A stretch of DNA of 64,000 nt from the IMG/VR virus record IMGVR_UViG_3300050034_000403, positions 25,229 to 89,228 of that record. The stretch is one strand, 5' to 3'. Made by a program: the position numbers and the translations under genes. This stretch comes from a virus. The notes under the pieces were generated by a model. It searched no databases, was not told the origin of the DNA, and saw only the letters and a list, made by a program, of their open reading frames with translations. Positions 23,380 to 30,574 of the stretch are shown here, piece after piece; the first letter of the stretch is position 1; each line of letters begins with the position of its first letter.

Positions 23380-23422
23380 TACGTTTCGGGCATAGTAATA
23401 ACAGCACGGGAGACGACACACA

Positions 23423-23569
23423 ATGACGGCACAGGGAATCATGCAGAACGTACGAATCTTGGAATACCTGAAGAAAGAGGTTCGCATCCTCACCAACCGC
23501 ACGTCGCGTGACCAATCACTGTATGACGCTATCCGCATTGTGAGCGGCGTTACTCGCGGAAACCTTTAA
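23423..23569 (+). CDS. 48-residue hypothetical protein
   Basis: MTAQGIMQNVRILEYLKKEV, then ILTNRTSRDQSLYDAIRIVS and GVTRGNL. Start follows GGGAGA. Helical. First gene of the rightward early-type block, directly after palindromic element copy 1. Not recognised. Confidence 0.5.
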   Translation: MTAQGIMQNVRILEYLKKEVRILTNRTSRDQSLYDAIRIVSGVTRGNL

Positions 23570-23576
23570 CCAATGC

Positions 23577-23603
23577 GCCCGCTCGTGGGCATGGTACGCG
23601 AGC
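23577..23603 (+). promoter_or_regulatory. Leader hairpin of class B, copy 1
   Basis: GCCCGCTCGTGGGC, then ATGGTACGCGAGC. The GCTCG/CGAGC stem corresponds to GCCCG/CGGGC in three other copies (28228, 29013, 29327), a compensated change. Lies 33 nt before the start of the next gene. Confidence 0.5.
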
Positions 23604-23636
23604 AAGAATCTACAAGGCACACGGGAGAGAGACACA

Positions 23637-24161
23637 ATGCTTACACCTGAACCTGATACCAAACTGACGTTGATTAACAGCAAAGGGCGCATTGTCGCCT
23701 ATGCGTTTCCGTGCCGTGTTGAGGCGTTTGCTTCCGATTTTAACTATCGGCTGGAGAATGGCGCGGGTTGCGGCTGTGACAAGGAATGTTTGTTTAAGGC
23801 GTTCGCGTATGTTTGGTTAGACGCAACGTCCTGCAATGCTTCGGGACCGCTTGCGGCGGAATGGGTCGAGTACATGAAAACCAAACTGCGCGACACTAAA
23901 CGGTTTCCGGTCGTCATTCTTGAACGGAAGGAACAGAGCGCAAACACGGAAGAGCGCAAGGTAAAAATCGTTGCGCAGTTTGGGCCGGAGTACAGCTTTG
24001 TGTCTGACAGCCAAGATACAGCGCCGATCAAGGAATCTGTACCGGACGCGAAAAACTATGATGCGTTCTTTGTGTTGTCGGGAGACGGCGAGTATACGGC
24101 AGTTTGGGGCATGGTTGGGATTGTCCCGTACCGCTCGAAGCTTGTAACGCGGCTGCTGTAA
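23637..24161 (+). CDS. Hypothetical protein with Cys-rich segment
   Basis: 174 residues. NGAGCGCDKECLFKAFAYVW contains a compact C-x-C-x3-C group that could hold a metal. The rest is alpha-beta (VVILERKEQSANTEERKVKI). The start follows GGGAGAGAGACACA. Downstream of class B hairpin copy 1. Unknown function; one of a run of small rightward genes likely expressed early. Confidence 0.55.
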   Translation: MLTPEPDTKLTLINSKGRIVAYAFPCRVEAFASDFNYRLENGAGCGCDKECLFKAFAYVWLDATSCNASGPLAAEWVEYMKTKLRDTKRFPVVILERKEQSANTEERKVKIVAQFGPEYSFVSDSQDTAPIKESVPDAKNYDAFFVLSGDGEYTAVWGMVGIVPYRSKLVTRLL

Positions 24162-24236
24162 TCAACGCGCCCGCTCGCACACAGCGCAAACTATCACGCA
24201 CGACTAACAGAGGCAAAGCCTCAAGGACACAAGGCA

Positions 24237-24602
24237 ATGGCATACGAAACGGCAGAGCAACTTGCAGCGGTACAGGCATGGGCAAAGCAGCACGGGCGCA
24301 CGTGGAAAGCGGCATTGCGCGCGGCATGGGCGAGCGGAGACTATCAGGGTTTCGACGGCGCGCCGCTTTTGCAGCAACTACGAAACGCGTTTGGGCCGTC
24401 GTGGCTTTTGTCGTTTCGTTTGCCGGTTGACGCGCCCGCGCCGGTAGATCCTGCCCGCGTGAAGTGGATGGAGTCCATCTTGGCGAACGATACGCGCTCA
24501 ACAGACTATGAGCTGGGGCTGTTTTTCATCGCGCATGCCGTGCCGGAAGCCATGGCGAAAAGTTACATTGCGCATCGTACCGATTACCGCAACTCGCTCT
24601 AG
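24237..24602 (+). CDS. Hypothetical protein
   Basis: 121 residues, MAYETAEQLAAVQAWAKQHG then TWKAALRAAWASGDYQGFDG. The pattern of Trp and Ala (QLRNAFGPSWLLSFRLPV) is seen in small mobile-element proteins sometimes placed near DUF932 genes. No catalytic motif. Preceded by GGACACAAGGC. Confidence 0.55.
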   Translation: MAYETAEQLAAVQAWAKQHGRTWKAALRAAWASGDYQGFDGAPLLQQLRNAFGPSWLLSFRLPVDAPAPVDPARVKWMESILANDTRSTDYELGLFFIAHAVPEAMAKSYIAHRTDYRNSL

Positions 24603-24638
24603 GGCGCATAGCAGGCCATAGGCCAAGGATTACGAATT

Positions 24639-24863
24639 ATGCCTTACACAGATGCAGAGCGGGTTATCGTACAGCGGCGCATTTTCGGCTGCACGTCTGA
24701 AGAGCTGGAAACCATCGTAGATGCGCAGCATCCGCGCTTAGAGATTGCACTCTCTGTGCTGTCGGACGCGCAAGAGCTGATACGGCGCGGGCAGGCGGAG
24801 AGCGCACGGCAAGCCATTAACAGAGCAAAATACATGATCAACGCGGCGGAGCACAGAGCATGA
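24639..24863 (+). CDS. Hypothetical helical protein
   Basis: 74 residues MPYTDAERVIVQRRIFGCTS, then LSDAQELIRRGQAESARQAI. All-helical. Its TGA overlaps the start of the next small helix-turn-helix gene (ATGA). The pair is probably translated together. Confidence 0.5.
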   Translation: MPYTDAERVIVQRRIFGCTSEELETIVDAQHPRLEIALSVLSDAQELIRRGQAESARQAINRAKYMINAAEHRA

Positions 24864-24991
24864 GCGAAACGGAAAAAGCCGTGGTTGCCTTATGGCGCAA
24901 GGGCCGCACTTCGCAAGACATTGCGCGAGAGACGGGTATCCCGCTCTATCGCGTGCGCGCCATCCTTGCCGATCTTGCAGCGATTCTTTAA
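24860..24991 (+). CDS. 43-residue helix-turn-helix protein
   Basis: MSETEKAVVALWRKGRTSQD then IARETGIPLYRVRAILADLA. This is a bare helix-turn-helix of the kind found in resolvase C-termini and Trp-repressor-like proteins (GRTSQDIARETGIPLYRVR pattern). Start overlaps the previous stop. It is too short for most gene callers; a DNA-binding role is likely. Confidence 0.55.
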   Translation: MSETEKAVVALWRKGRTSQDIARETGIPLYRVRAILADLAAIL

Positions 24992-25094
24992 TCGCGCAAA
25001 AACGCTTGGCGCATAAGGTCGCGGACAAGTGGGCAAAAGAAGCGTACTAATACTCGCCGGGATACGTCCCGGCATTACTTTTGCACATAATCTG

Positions 25095-25129
25095 TTACGG
25101 CATTACGATTTATAGTTGCAATGCCGTAA
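25095..25129. promoter_or_regulatory. Palindromic control element, copy 2
   Basis: TTACGGCATT and AATGCCGTAA flank ACGATTTATA and GTTGC. Same core as 23349-23379 with compensated arm changes. About 50 nt upstream of the next gene, with GATAGGG following. Confidence 0.5.
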
Positions 25130-25175
25130 CTATCATGATAGGGTTATATCAGTTCAGGAGAGAGAGGAACACACA

Positions 25176-25376
25176 ATGAGCACGGAAAAAGGTTTGTGCG
25201 GTTACGTTTGTTTTTATCAGGGAAAGCGCGTGGAAGTCTACGCGGAATCAATGCTTGCAGCACAGAAGCTTGTGGCGGCGCAATTGCAAGTGCCTGCCAG
25301 AAAGCAGTATTTAATCTCTGTGAATCTTTGCGAGCGCGAAGACGGCTCGGACGTGATTCATACGGCAACGTTCTAA
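25176..25376 (+). CDS. Hypothetical protein
   Basis: 66 residues MSTEKGLCGYVCFYQGKRVE, then VAAQLQVPARKQYLISVNLC. GGAGAGAGAGG lies upstream. The shape (beta-beta-alpha-beta) resembles small conserved phage and plasmid proteins of unknown function. It stands alone after control palindrome 2. Confidence 0.55.
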   Translation: MSTEKGLCGYVCFYQGKRVEVYAESMLAAQKLVAAQLQVPARKQYLISVNLCEREDGSDVIHTATF

Positions 25377-25413
25377 GACGGGTTTTTCCCGTCTACGTGG
25401 TAATCGGTCCACG
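25376..25413 (+). terminator. Two hairpins after the 66-residue gene
   Basis: AGACGGG-TTTTT-CCCGTCT starts at the stop codon, followed by ACGTGG-TAATCGGT-CCACGT. They may end transcription or form the leader of the DUF932 gene 75 nt downstream. Confidence 0.55.
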
Positions 25414-25486
25414 TGCTGAATGAGCGCAAGTCAGAGACTTTAAGCGCGAAACGGGAACCTAGTTCCGAGTCCTATAGGGGGACAGA

Positions 25487-26434
25487 ATGAACAACTTTGC
25501 ACACAATTTTTCTATCGGCGCGGCAATCAATCCTAGCGTAGCTCTTCGCCTGCAGAACCCACTTTCCATGGATGAATTGCGCCATTACGCGCCTAGCGCG
25601 TTCGCCACTTCCGCGCATGAATCCCGCTCTGCCCGCTATACCTATATTCCCACGTCAGACGTTATTGACGGCCTTATGAAAGAGGGTTTCCAGCCCTTCA
25701 AGGCTACGCAAGGCCGCTCGCGTGTCGCGGGCAAGGCCGAATACACAAAGCATATGATTCGCTTCCGTCACCCCGATTCTTTCTCCGCAATTCAGAAAGT
25801 CGGCGATTCCGTTCCCGAAGTCGTGCTTGTGAACAGCCACGACGGCACGAGCGCGTATAAATTGAGCGCCGGTCTTTTCCGTCTCGTTTGCTCGAATGGC
25901 CTTATGGTTTCAGATTCCACGGTTGAAATGCTCTCCATCCAGCATAAGGGCGACATTGTTCGCGATGTGATTGAAGGATCTTTTCAGATTGTCGGCCAGA
26001 GCGAAAAAGCGCTCGCGCGCGCCGATGAATGGAATCAGTTGCAACTCACGGCAGGCGAGCAAGGCGCATTCGCCGATGCGGCGCGCCAGCTTCGCTTTGC
26101 CGATGTAGAGGGCAAGATTGCAACGCCGATTACCGCCGAGCAACTTCTTCGCCCGCGTCGTGAGGCAGATGCTACCGGCCTGATCAACTGGCGCACCCCT
26201 ACCGCGCCGAAACCGGACCTCTGGCACACTCTGAACGTCGTACAGGAAAACGTTGTGCGCGGCGGCCTGCATGGCATGCAGCACGGCACAGACCCGCAGA
26301 CCGGCCGCCGCACCATGCGCCGCGTTACGACGCGCGAGGTTCGCGGCATCGATCAAGATGTACGCCTGAACAGAGCTTTGTGGCAACTGGCGGAACGCAT
26401 GGCGGAGCTGAAGGGCGCGGCTGTAGCTGCCTAG
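25487..26434 (+). CDS. DUF932 phage/plasmid-like protein
   Basis: 315 residues. DUF932 hallmarks: RYTYIPTSDVIDGLMKEGFQ, KHMIRFRHPDS, EVVLVNSHDGTSAYKLSAGL, RLVCSNGLMV and KGDIVRDVIEG. These proteins are common on phages and plasmids and are often strongly expressed; their molecular function is not firmly known. Start follows GGGGGACAGA. Central gene of the rightward block. Confidence 0.85.
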   Translation: MNNFAHNFSIGAAINPSVALRLQNPLSMDELRHYAPSAFATSAHESRSARYTYIPTSDVIDGLMKEGFQPFKATQGRSRVAGKAEYTKHMIRFRHPDSFSAIQKVGDSVPEVVLVNSHDGTSAYKLSAGLFRLVCSNGLMVSDSTVEMLSIQHKGDIVRDVIEGSFQIVGQSEKALARADEWNQLQLTAGEQGAFADAARQLRFADVEGKIATPITAEQLLRPRREADATGLINWRTPTAPKPDLWHTLNVVQENVVRGGLHGMQHGTDPQTGRRTMRRVTTREVRGIDQDVRLNRALWQLAERMAELKGAAVAA

Positions 26435-26511
26435 CTCGCACGTATCGGGCAGGCGCAATGCCTGCCCATTTTCTTTATCGATCACAGCCACAACATTCAA
26501 AGGATGCGCCC

Positions 26512-27318
26512 ATGTTCAGGATTGAATTCCATCTTAGCTATCAAGACGAAGTTTGCTACGACGTTTTAGGCCACGACACAATTAGGCAGATTGAGGCATA
26601 CTCCGCCCCACAGCATACGCTCGATTACATGCGCACCACGTTCAACCATAACGGGGATGCAACGGCATTCGAGCGCAACATTTTGAGCCGTCAAGGTGGC
26701 GCGGTGATTCGCGCTGTTTACGGTGACCACGAAAGTTATCCCTATCGTTGGACGCCGGAAGCGTACGCGCTTTTCGTGGGCGAGCTGTACCGCATGCGCG
26801 CCGATTATATGGCCGATTACGCGCTCAAAGTCGAAAAGTATGGTCTTGCCGACTGGGGCGAACCCGCGCCCATGCGCCCGGTTCCGCGCCCTATTTACTT
26901 TGATAGGAGCATGGAACAAAACCGCTTTCAGGTCGAGCCGTGGTTTAACTCTGCCGTCTCTGCCAGCATCAAAAACGCGATTATTCTTGCGGAACGTATG
27001 CGCGCCTATGACGCGATTCAAGGGCCGCGCGTTGGCGATTGGCTGGACACTCCCAAGGGGCAATTCAGGATTGCGTACCGTATGACGGATGCAGTCCAGC
27101 CCACCATGTACACGGCCGAAGAGAATCAAGGCTTTTACTTGGGCGGCGCTATTTCCTATAGCGGTAGCCTAGACGAGCCCGTCCAGCTCGACCGCCTGCA
27201 GCCCACGGAAGAAAAGCGCGCGGCGCTTGTTTGGTTTTTCAGCGAGAATGACGTGCGCGCGCATAACAGCGTTTATCAGAAGGCCGATTTTCGCGTCTTC
27301 CGTTTGATCGGAGAGTAA
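26512..27318 (+). CDS. Hypothetical protein
   Basis: 268 residues from ATG 26512 (MFRIEFHLSYQDEVCYDVLG). Contains EAYALFVGELYRMRADYMAD and VGDWLDTPKGQFRIAYRMTD. An N-terminal extension to 26380 is unlikely because it lies over the DUF932 stop. The C-terminal half has a beta-rich pattern. No family recognised. Follows DUF932 by 77 nt. Confidence 0.55.
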   Translation: MFRIEFHLSYQDEVCYDVLGHDTIRQIEAYSAPQHTLDYMRTTFNHNGDATAFERNILSRQGGAVIRAVYGDHESYPYRWTPEAYALFVGELYRMRADYMADYALKVEKYGLADWGEPAPMRPVPRPIYFDRSMEQNRFQVEPWFNSAVSASIKNAIILAERMRAYDAIQGPRVGDWLDTPKGQFRIAYRMTDAVQPTMYTAEENQGFYLGGAISYSGSLDEPVQLDRLQPTEEKRAALVWFFSENDVRAHNSVYQKADFRVFRLIGE

Positions 27319-27323
27319 CGGCT

Positions 27324-27560
27324 ATGTACACAACTTTTGAAGATGAGCGCGCGGTATACGTTGCCGCGAACGGTGAAGCGCTGGTAACGGCAACGATCAA
27401 CGGCAAGCGCGAGTATGTTGCCGCAACGAAAGACGGCTATCGCACCGATTATCCGCTCAACTATGGTAACGGGCAAGTGGGATGGGATAACCCGGAATGG
27501 TTCACGGATGGATTCAAGAAGCATGCGCGCGCGGCGATTCTCGCCGGAAAGGGGCTCTAG
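27324..27560 (+). CDS. Hypothetical protein
   Basis: 78 residues MYTTFEDERAVYVAANGEAL then REYVAATKDGYRTDYPLNYG. Follows the previous stop by 5 nt and abuts the next start. An alpha-beta domain of unknown function. Confidence 0.5.
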   Translation: MYTTFEDERAVYVAANGEALVTATINGKREYVAATKDGYRTDYPLNYGNGQVGWDNPEWFTDGFKKHARAAILAGKGL

Positions 27561-27998
27561 ATGGGTTATTGCTACAGTCAAAGCGGCCGTTTGTTGTGCG
27601 ACTATTGCGGCGCAGAAGGCGCGAGAAAGTATCGGTGCCCGTTTGAATGGTGCCAACCCGTCGCGGCCTGTCCAGCTTGCCGCAAGAATCACGCGGAACA
27701 CTTCGGGCGCGCGGCTCACCGTGAGAACGGATGCGAAAAAAGGCATCTGCAATTTGCCGCTGAACTGGCGGAGCGCGCGGCGGCAATCGCTGCAGGCGAG
27801 TTTGTTCTTTCCGCTGGCCTGACCGCTGGAAACGATATGGTTCACGCCCTTTTTCACAGCGCCACCGGCGAAAAAGGTAAACTGATTCCACGCGCAATTT
27901 ATGCGCAACGCGAGAGTTTTTCCGGCTGCATGACCATTGGAAAGTTCGAAGAGCTGGCCGGGCATGCTTTGCCCGATGCGCCTGCGAGTTTTCACTAA
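27561..27998 (+). CDS. Cys-rich zinc-binding protein
   Basis: 145 residues. LLCDYCGAEGARKYRCPFEW then CQPVAACPACRKNH gives eight Cys/His ligands in the first 50 residues, enough for two zinc sites. The remainder is helical (AAELAERAAAIAAGEF). Starts 0 nt after the preceding stop, so translationally coupled. Confidence 0.6.
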   Translation: MGYCYSQSGRLLCDYCGAEGARKYRCPFEWCQPVAACPACRKNHAEHFGRAAHRENGCEKRHLQFAAELAERAAAIAAGEFVLSAGLTAGNDMVHALFHSATGEKGKLIPRAIYAQRESFSGCMTIGKFEELAGHALPDAPASFH

Positions 27999-28224
27999 CG
28001 TGATTGTTTACGTCGATCATGTTGACGGTTTTTTCAACGGTATGGTTTGGTGCAGGCGCAAGGATGGCACGCCGATACTGCTAGAGATTGAGGATTACCA
28101 GAGTCTAGCGTCTCTAGTGGGCAAAGTTATATCTGTCGGAGTGGCGCCCGATGGCTTGAGTACGTTTGACCCTTGCGTGTTGGATACGTTGCCCGAGTGG
28201 GCGCAACGTTGGGCAGCGAGATAA
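27976..28224 (+). CDS. Hypothetical protein
   Basis: 82 residues from ATG 27976; a GTG at 28000 just after the previous stop is an alternative. NVIVYVDHVDGFFNGMVWCR then LVGKVISVGVAPDGL. Beta-rich, no family. The coding frame is continuous and codon use resembles its neighbours. Confidence 0.4.
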   Translation: MRLRVFTNVIVYVDHVDGFFNGMVWCRRKDGTPILLEIEDYQSLASLVGKVISVGVAPDGLSTFDPCVLDTLPEWAQRWAAR

Positions 28225-28227
28225 CCG

Positions 28228-28256
28228 GCCCGCCCGTGGGCATAGAGTACGCGGGC
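28228..28256 (+). promoter_or_regulatory. Leader hairpin of class B, copy 2
   Basis: GCCCGCCCGTGGGC, 8-9 nt, TACGCGGGC. Stem GCCCG/CGGGC, ending 12 nt before the ATG of the next gene, so it can affect ribosome access. Confidence 0.55.
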
Positions 28257-28268
28257 AAGGATGGCAGC

Positions 28269-28496
28269 ATGCTGAACACTGAAACCAATACCCCGGCGAT
28301 GGAAGCGCGCATTTTGCGCGCAGTGAATACGCAATTGGTGAACCCGGCCCGCTCCTACGTGGAATTCAGCGCAGTTTTCGAGCATGGCCAGTGGTGGATT
28401 ACGCATCTACCGAGTGGCGCGCAGTGGTCTGTCTGCGATGCGTCCGGCCCGAATGGATTCGACTTCGAGCAGGTAACGCTCGGGAGCGAAGAGTAG
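28269..28496 (+). CDS. Hypothetical protein
   Basis: 75 residues from ATG 28269 (MLNTETNTPAMEARILRAVN), then YVEFSAVFEHGQWWITHLPS. Alpha then beta. Start is positioned just after class B hairpin copy 2 with AAGGATGG. No family. Followed by an AGTCC-type palindrome. Confidence 0.5.
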   Translation: MLNTETNTPAMEARILRAVNTQLVNPARSYVEFSAVFEHGQWWITHLPSGAQWSVCDASGPNGFDFEQVTLGSEE

Positions 28497-28502
28497 GCGC
28501 AT

Positions 28503-28519
28503 AGTCCAGATTCCGGACT
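28503..28519 (+). repeat. Gene-end palindrome, copy 1
   Basis: AGTCCAGATTCCGGACT, 7 nt after a stop. One of five copies (others 29518, 33976, 40731, 59546), all near gene ends and all reading ATT at the centre in the gene's own direction. Confidence 0.5.
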
Positions 28520-28541
28520 CGCTTATGATAGCGGTCACTTT

Positions 28542-28550
28542 TTTGATAGG
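28542..28550 (+). promoter_or_regulatory. TTTGATAGG motif, copy 1
   Basis: Followed by a T-rich stretch (CCCAAACTTTTC) and a GCGGC-GGCACA-GCCGC type hairpin before the start at 28606. Same arrangement as the other copies. Confidence 0.5.
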
Positions 28551-28605
28551 TGCCCAAACTTTTCACCTTTAGCGGCGGCACAGCCGCAAGAATGGAGCTT
28601 TCACC

Positions 28606-28917
28606 ATGGCACAGGAACCGAAACAGATTATCGCAATTCCGGAGTTGGACAGCGCGGCAGGCGCGGCACAGATGGAAATCAGCACCGAAAAGTATGACGA
28701 CGGCCGCCTTGTTTCCGCCGCTCACCTGCATTTTGTGAAAGATGGCTCACTCACGTTTAGAGTGTACGGCGATTTTCGTAAGGTCCTTTTGCGCACCGTT
28801 GCCCGCGCAACGCAGAAGAATCTGAACACGCAACACGCCAGCGTGTTCACGCCTGCAGCCATCGACGCATTGAAAGCGGAAGCGCTCGCCTTCTACGCCG
28901 AAAAGAGGAAAAAGTGA
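28606..28917 (+). CDS. Hypothetical protein
   Basis: 103 residues MAQEPKQIIAIPELDSAAGA, then SAAHLHFVKDGSLTFRVYGD. Ends KAEALAFYAEKRKK. Ribosome binding site GGAG lies inside the leader ATGGAG. Overlaps the next microprotein start as GTGA. No family recognised. Confidence 0.55.
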   Translation: MAQEPKQIIAIPELDSAAGAAQMEISTEKYDDGRLVSAAHLHFVKDGSLTFRVYGDFRKVLLRTVARATQKNLNTQHASVFTPAAIDALKAEALAFYAEKRKK

Positions 28918-29006
28918 AAATTCAAGCTTTGCGCTTTGGCTTGCCTCTTTCCATTGCGCTGTACGCGCTAGGCTATGTCCTAGTCCGGCATTTTCTCCAG
29001 CACTAG
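28914..29006 (+). CDS. 30-residue single-span membrane microprotein
   Basis: GTG start overlapping the previous TGA. VKIQALRFGLPLSIALYALG then YVLVRHFLQH. One hydrophobic helix (FGLPLSIALYALGYVLV), positive N-terminus. AAGAGGAAAAA upstream. Small phage membrane peptides often inhibit host proteins or act in lysis timing; here function unknown. Confidence 0.45.
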   Translation: MKIQALRFGLPLSIALYALGYVLVRHFLQH

Positions 29007-29012
29007 CACCCT

Positions 29013-29038
29013 GCCCGCCCGTGGGCAGATACGCGGGC
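29013..29038 (+). promoter_or_regulatory. Leader hairpin of class B, copy 3
   Basis: GCCCGCCCGTGGGC, 4 nt, TACGCGGGC, ending 11 nt before the next ATG. Confidence 0.55.
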
Positions 29039-29049
29039 ATAGAGGGAGC

Positions 29050-29319
29050 ATGAAAGCTCATTTTAACTACCCTGTGGAATTCCAGACACACCCCGATTAC
29101 AGGGCACATTCCGGACAAGTCGTGGAAATTGTGCGTGCACTAAGCAGATTAGAAGCAGACTTTCATGACGACCCGCAACTTGAACGCATGTTCAAAATTC
29201 GCGCGGCCGATGGATGGCAGGGCGATGCTTTTGAAAGCGAACTTTCGCGCCCGAAGAATATCACGGTGAAAGAGTTTGCAAAATTCTGCGATGGCCTTGT
29301 CAGAGACGCAGCGAAGTAA
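29050..29319 (+). CDS. Hypothetical protein
   Basis: 89 residues MKAHFNYPVEFQTHPDYRAH, then VVEIVRALSRLEADFHDDPQ. Start 11 nt after class B hairpin copy 3 with AGGGAG. Helical. No family recognised. Confidence 0.55.
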   Translation: MKAHFNYPVEFQTHPDYRAHSGQVVEIVRALSRLEADFHDDPQLERMFKIRAADGWQGDAFESELSRPKNITVKEFAKFCDGLVRDAAK

Positions 29320-29326
29320 CAGCTCC

Positions 29327-29348
29327 GCCCGTGGGCTAGTACGCGGGC
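29327..29348 (+). promoter_or_regulatory. Leader hairpin of class B, copy 4
   Basis: GCCCGTGGGCTAGTACGCGGGC shortened form: GCCCG and CGGGC pair, the upstream GCCC is replaced by CTCC. Ends 11 nt before the next ATG. Confidence 0.5.
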
Positions 29349-29359
29349 AAGGAACGGCG

Positions 29360-29509
29360 ATGTATAACGACACGGTTTTACTCCTTGCTCTAGGCGTTGT
29401 GGGTTTTTGGTGCTGGCGACTGGACGAGCATCTGCACACGACAAAAGAAAGCATTCTCGAACGCTTGGACGAGCTGGAAAAGCAACTCAAGGAAAGCCGG
29501 AAAGCGTAA
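29360..29509 (+). CDS. 49-residue membrane-anchored coiled-coil protein
   Basis: MYNDTVLLLALGVVGFWCWR (one transmembrane helix), then a coiled coil ESILERLDELEKQLKESRKA. Similar in architecture to small Rz-like or holin-accessory proteins, but there is no lysis gene nearby. Start 11 nt after class B hairpin copy 4. Confidence 0.55.
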   Translation: MYNDTVLLLALGVVGFWCWRLDEHLHTTKESILERLDELEKQLKESRKA

Positions 29510-29517
29510 TCTAACAG

Positions 29518-29534
29518 AGTCCAGATTCCAGACT
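29518..29534 (+). repeat. Gene-end palindrome, copy 2
   Basis: AGTCCAGATTCCAGACT, 9 nt after the stop at 29509, directly followed by TTTGATAGG copy 2. The stem has two mismatches relative to the ideal form. Confidence 0.45.
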
Positions 29535-29542
29535 TTGATAGG
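29534..29542 (+). promoter_or_regulatory. TTTGATAGG motif, copy 2
   Basis: Followed by CAACAGATTTTTAAC and then the hairpin GCGGC-ACA-GCCGC, AAGGAG and the ATG at 29586. Confidence 0.5.
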
Positions 29543-29585
29543 CAACAGATTTTTAACGGCGGCACAGCCGCAAGGAGAAAAGAGT

Positions 29586-30038
29586 ATGTCTGCATTTATG
29601 GTCAGCAAAGAACACATTGACGCAATTATTGCCGTAGTGGCACAGGGTCCGGCACAGTCGGAACAAGACCGGCAGCAGTGGGAAGATTCCATGAAATACG
29701 GTATTCTCCCGGACTCTTCAGATCCGCTTGGCGAGTTGGGAAATACGCTCATCCGCGAGAATCTGGCCAGCATCAATGCGCGCTATCCCGATACGGTTAA
29801 CCACCCCGAGCGCGTACCCGGCCCGTGTGAGCCTTATTGGCTGGTCCCGTACGTCTTCCACAGCCCGAAGCGCATCCCTACCGTTGTTGAGGCATTCAAG
29901 CTGATTCATTCCTATCAGTATCAGAGCTGCGAACATAACGGTTGGGAAACCTCGCAGGCAAAGCGCACTTGTGAAAAGTTGATTAACCTCTTGATTATGG
30001 CGCTGCCCGGCTACAAAAGCGCCAAGTGGGAAATCTAG
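29586..30038 (+). CDS. Conserved plasmid/phage protein of unknown function
   Basis: 150 residues MSAFMVSKEHIDAIIAVVAQ. Contains NTLIRENLASINARYPDTVN, then AFKLIHSYQYQSCEHNGWET and CEKLINLLIMALPGY, a pattern (VSKEHID ... YQSCEH ... A) found in proteins common on plasmids and phages with no assigned function. AAGGAG upstream. Behind motif copy 2. Confidence 0.6.
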   Translation: MSAFMVSKEHIDAIIAVVAQGPAQSEQDRQQWEDSMKYGILPDSSDPLGELGNTLIRENLASINARYPDTVNHPERVPGPCEPYWLVPYVFHSPKRIPTVVEAFKLIHSYQYQSCEHNGWETSQAKRTCEKLINLLIMALPGYKSAKWEI

Positions 30039-30043
30039 GCATA

Positions 30044-30057
30044 TTTGATAGGCGACC
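30044..30057 (+). promoter_or_regulatory. TTTGATAGG motif, copy 3
   Basis: TTTGATAGGCGACC followed by CGGG-TTTTT-CCCCG hairpin and the ribosome binding site of the gene at 30107. Confidence 0.5.
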
Positions 30058-30106
30058 AATTCACGCGTAACAGTCGGGTTTTTCCCCGGCAGAATCGAGG
30101 AGCACC

Positions 30107-30505
30107 ATGGAATTTCAATTAAAAATCGAATTAGGCAATGACGCCATGCAGACGGCTGACGACATTCGCGCAGCCGTAAAGGACGTGGCCAAGTATCTCA
30201 AGGATTGGCGCCCCGGCGAGCTGCCCGAAGCTGGGGACAATGCGCCTATCCGCGACGTAAACGGGAACACTGTGGGCGGGTGGGAGATAGTCAAGCACGC
30301 GCCCGCGTCTAATCCGCTCGAAGATCCAAGCAACCTGGCCACCGTTCTAGCTGCCTTGCGCCTGTTCCAACGCACCTATGACGGCTACGCCGCAAAGCAC
30401 ATCTATGATGCGTTCCCGGATCACTTCACGGCCGCCGACGGCAGCACTATCGAGCCGCTTAGCACCGATGACATTGACGCGCTTTGTGTGGATCTGAACG
30501 CGTAA
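30107..30505 (+). CDS. Hypothetical protein
   Basis: 132 residues MEFQLKIELGNDAMQTADDI. N-terminal segment NDAMQTADDIRAAVKDVAKY resembles small phage proteins of unknown function. C-terminal helical half (NLATVLAALRLFQRTYDGYA). AGGAGCACC upstream. Behind motif copy 3. Confidence 0.55.
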   Translation: MEFQLKIELGNDAMQTADDIRAAVKDVAKYLKDWRPGELPEAGDNAPIRDVNGNTVGGWEIVKHAPASNPLEDPSNLATVLAALRLFQRTYDGYAAKHIYDAFPDHFTAADGSTIEPLSTDDIDALCVDLNA

Positions 30506-30514
30506 ACTTGCCCT

Positions 30515-30523
30515 TTTGATAGG
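30515..30523 (+). promoter_or_regulatory. TTTGATAGG motif, copy 4
   Basis: Followed by CGACCAACTTTTTCC, then the hairpin TCCGG-AATTT-CCGGA and a GAGG ribosome site before 30575. Confidence 0.5.
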
Positions 30524-30574
30524 CGACCAACTTTTTCCAACTATCCGGAATTTCCGGAGGCATGAGGTAACACA

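Larger units (their letters stand above)
22604..23422. promoter_or_regulatory. Divergent control region without a convincing gene
   Basis: About 820 nt between leftward and rightward gene blocks. It holds a duplicated TTTGCGCTTCCGTTGCGCT (near 22684 and 22738), a GC-rich segment with many short inverted repeats (22800-23060), one copy of TTTGATAGG at 23117-23125 with a weaker GGATAGG 20 nt on, and the palindrome described at 23349-23379. Open frames here (for example 23026-23328 minus) have no good start and biased composition. It may contain an origin or early promoters. Confidence 0.4.
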
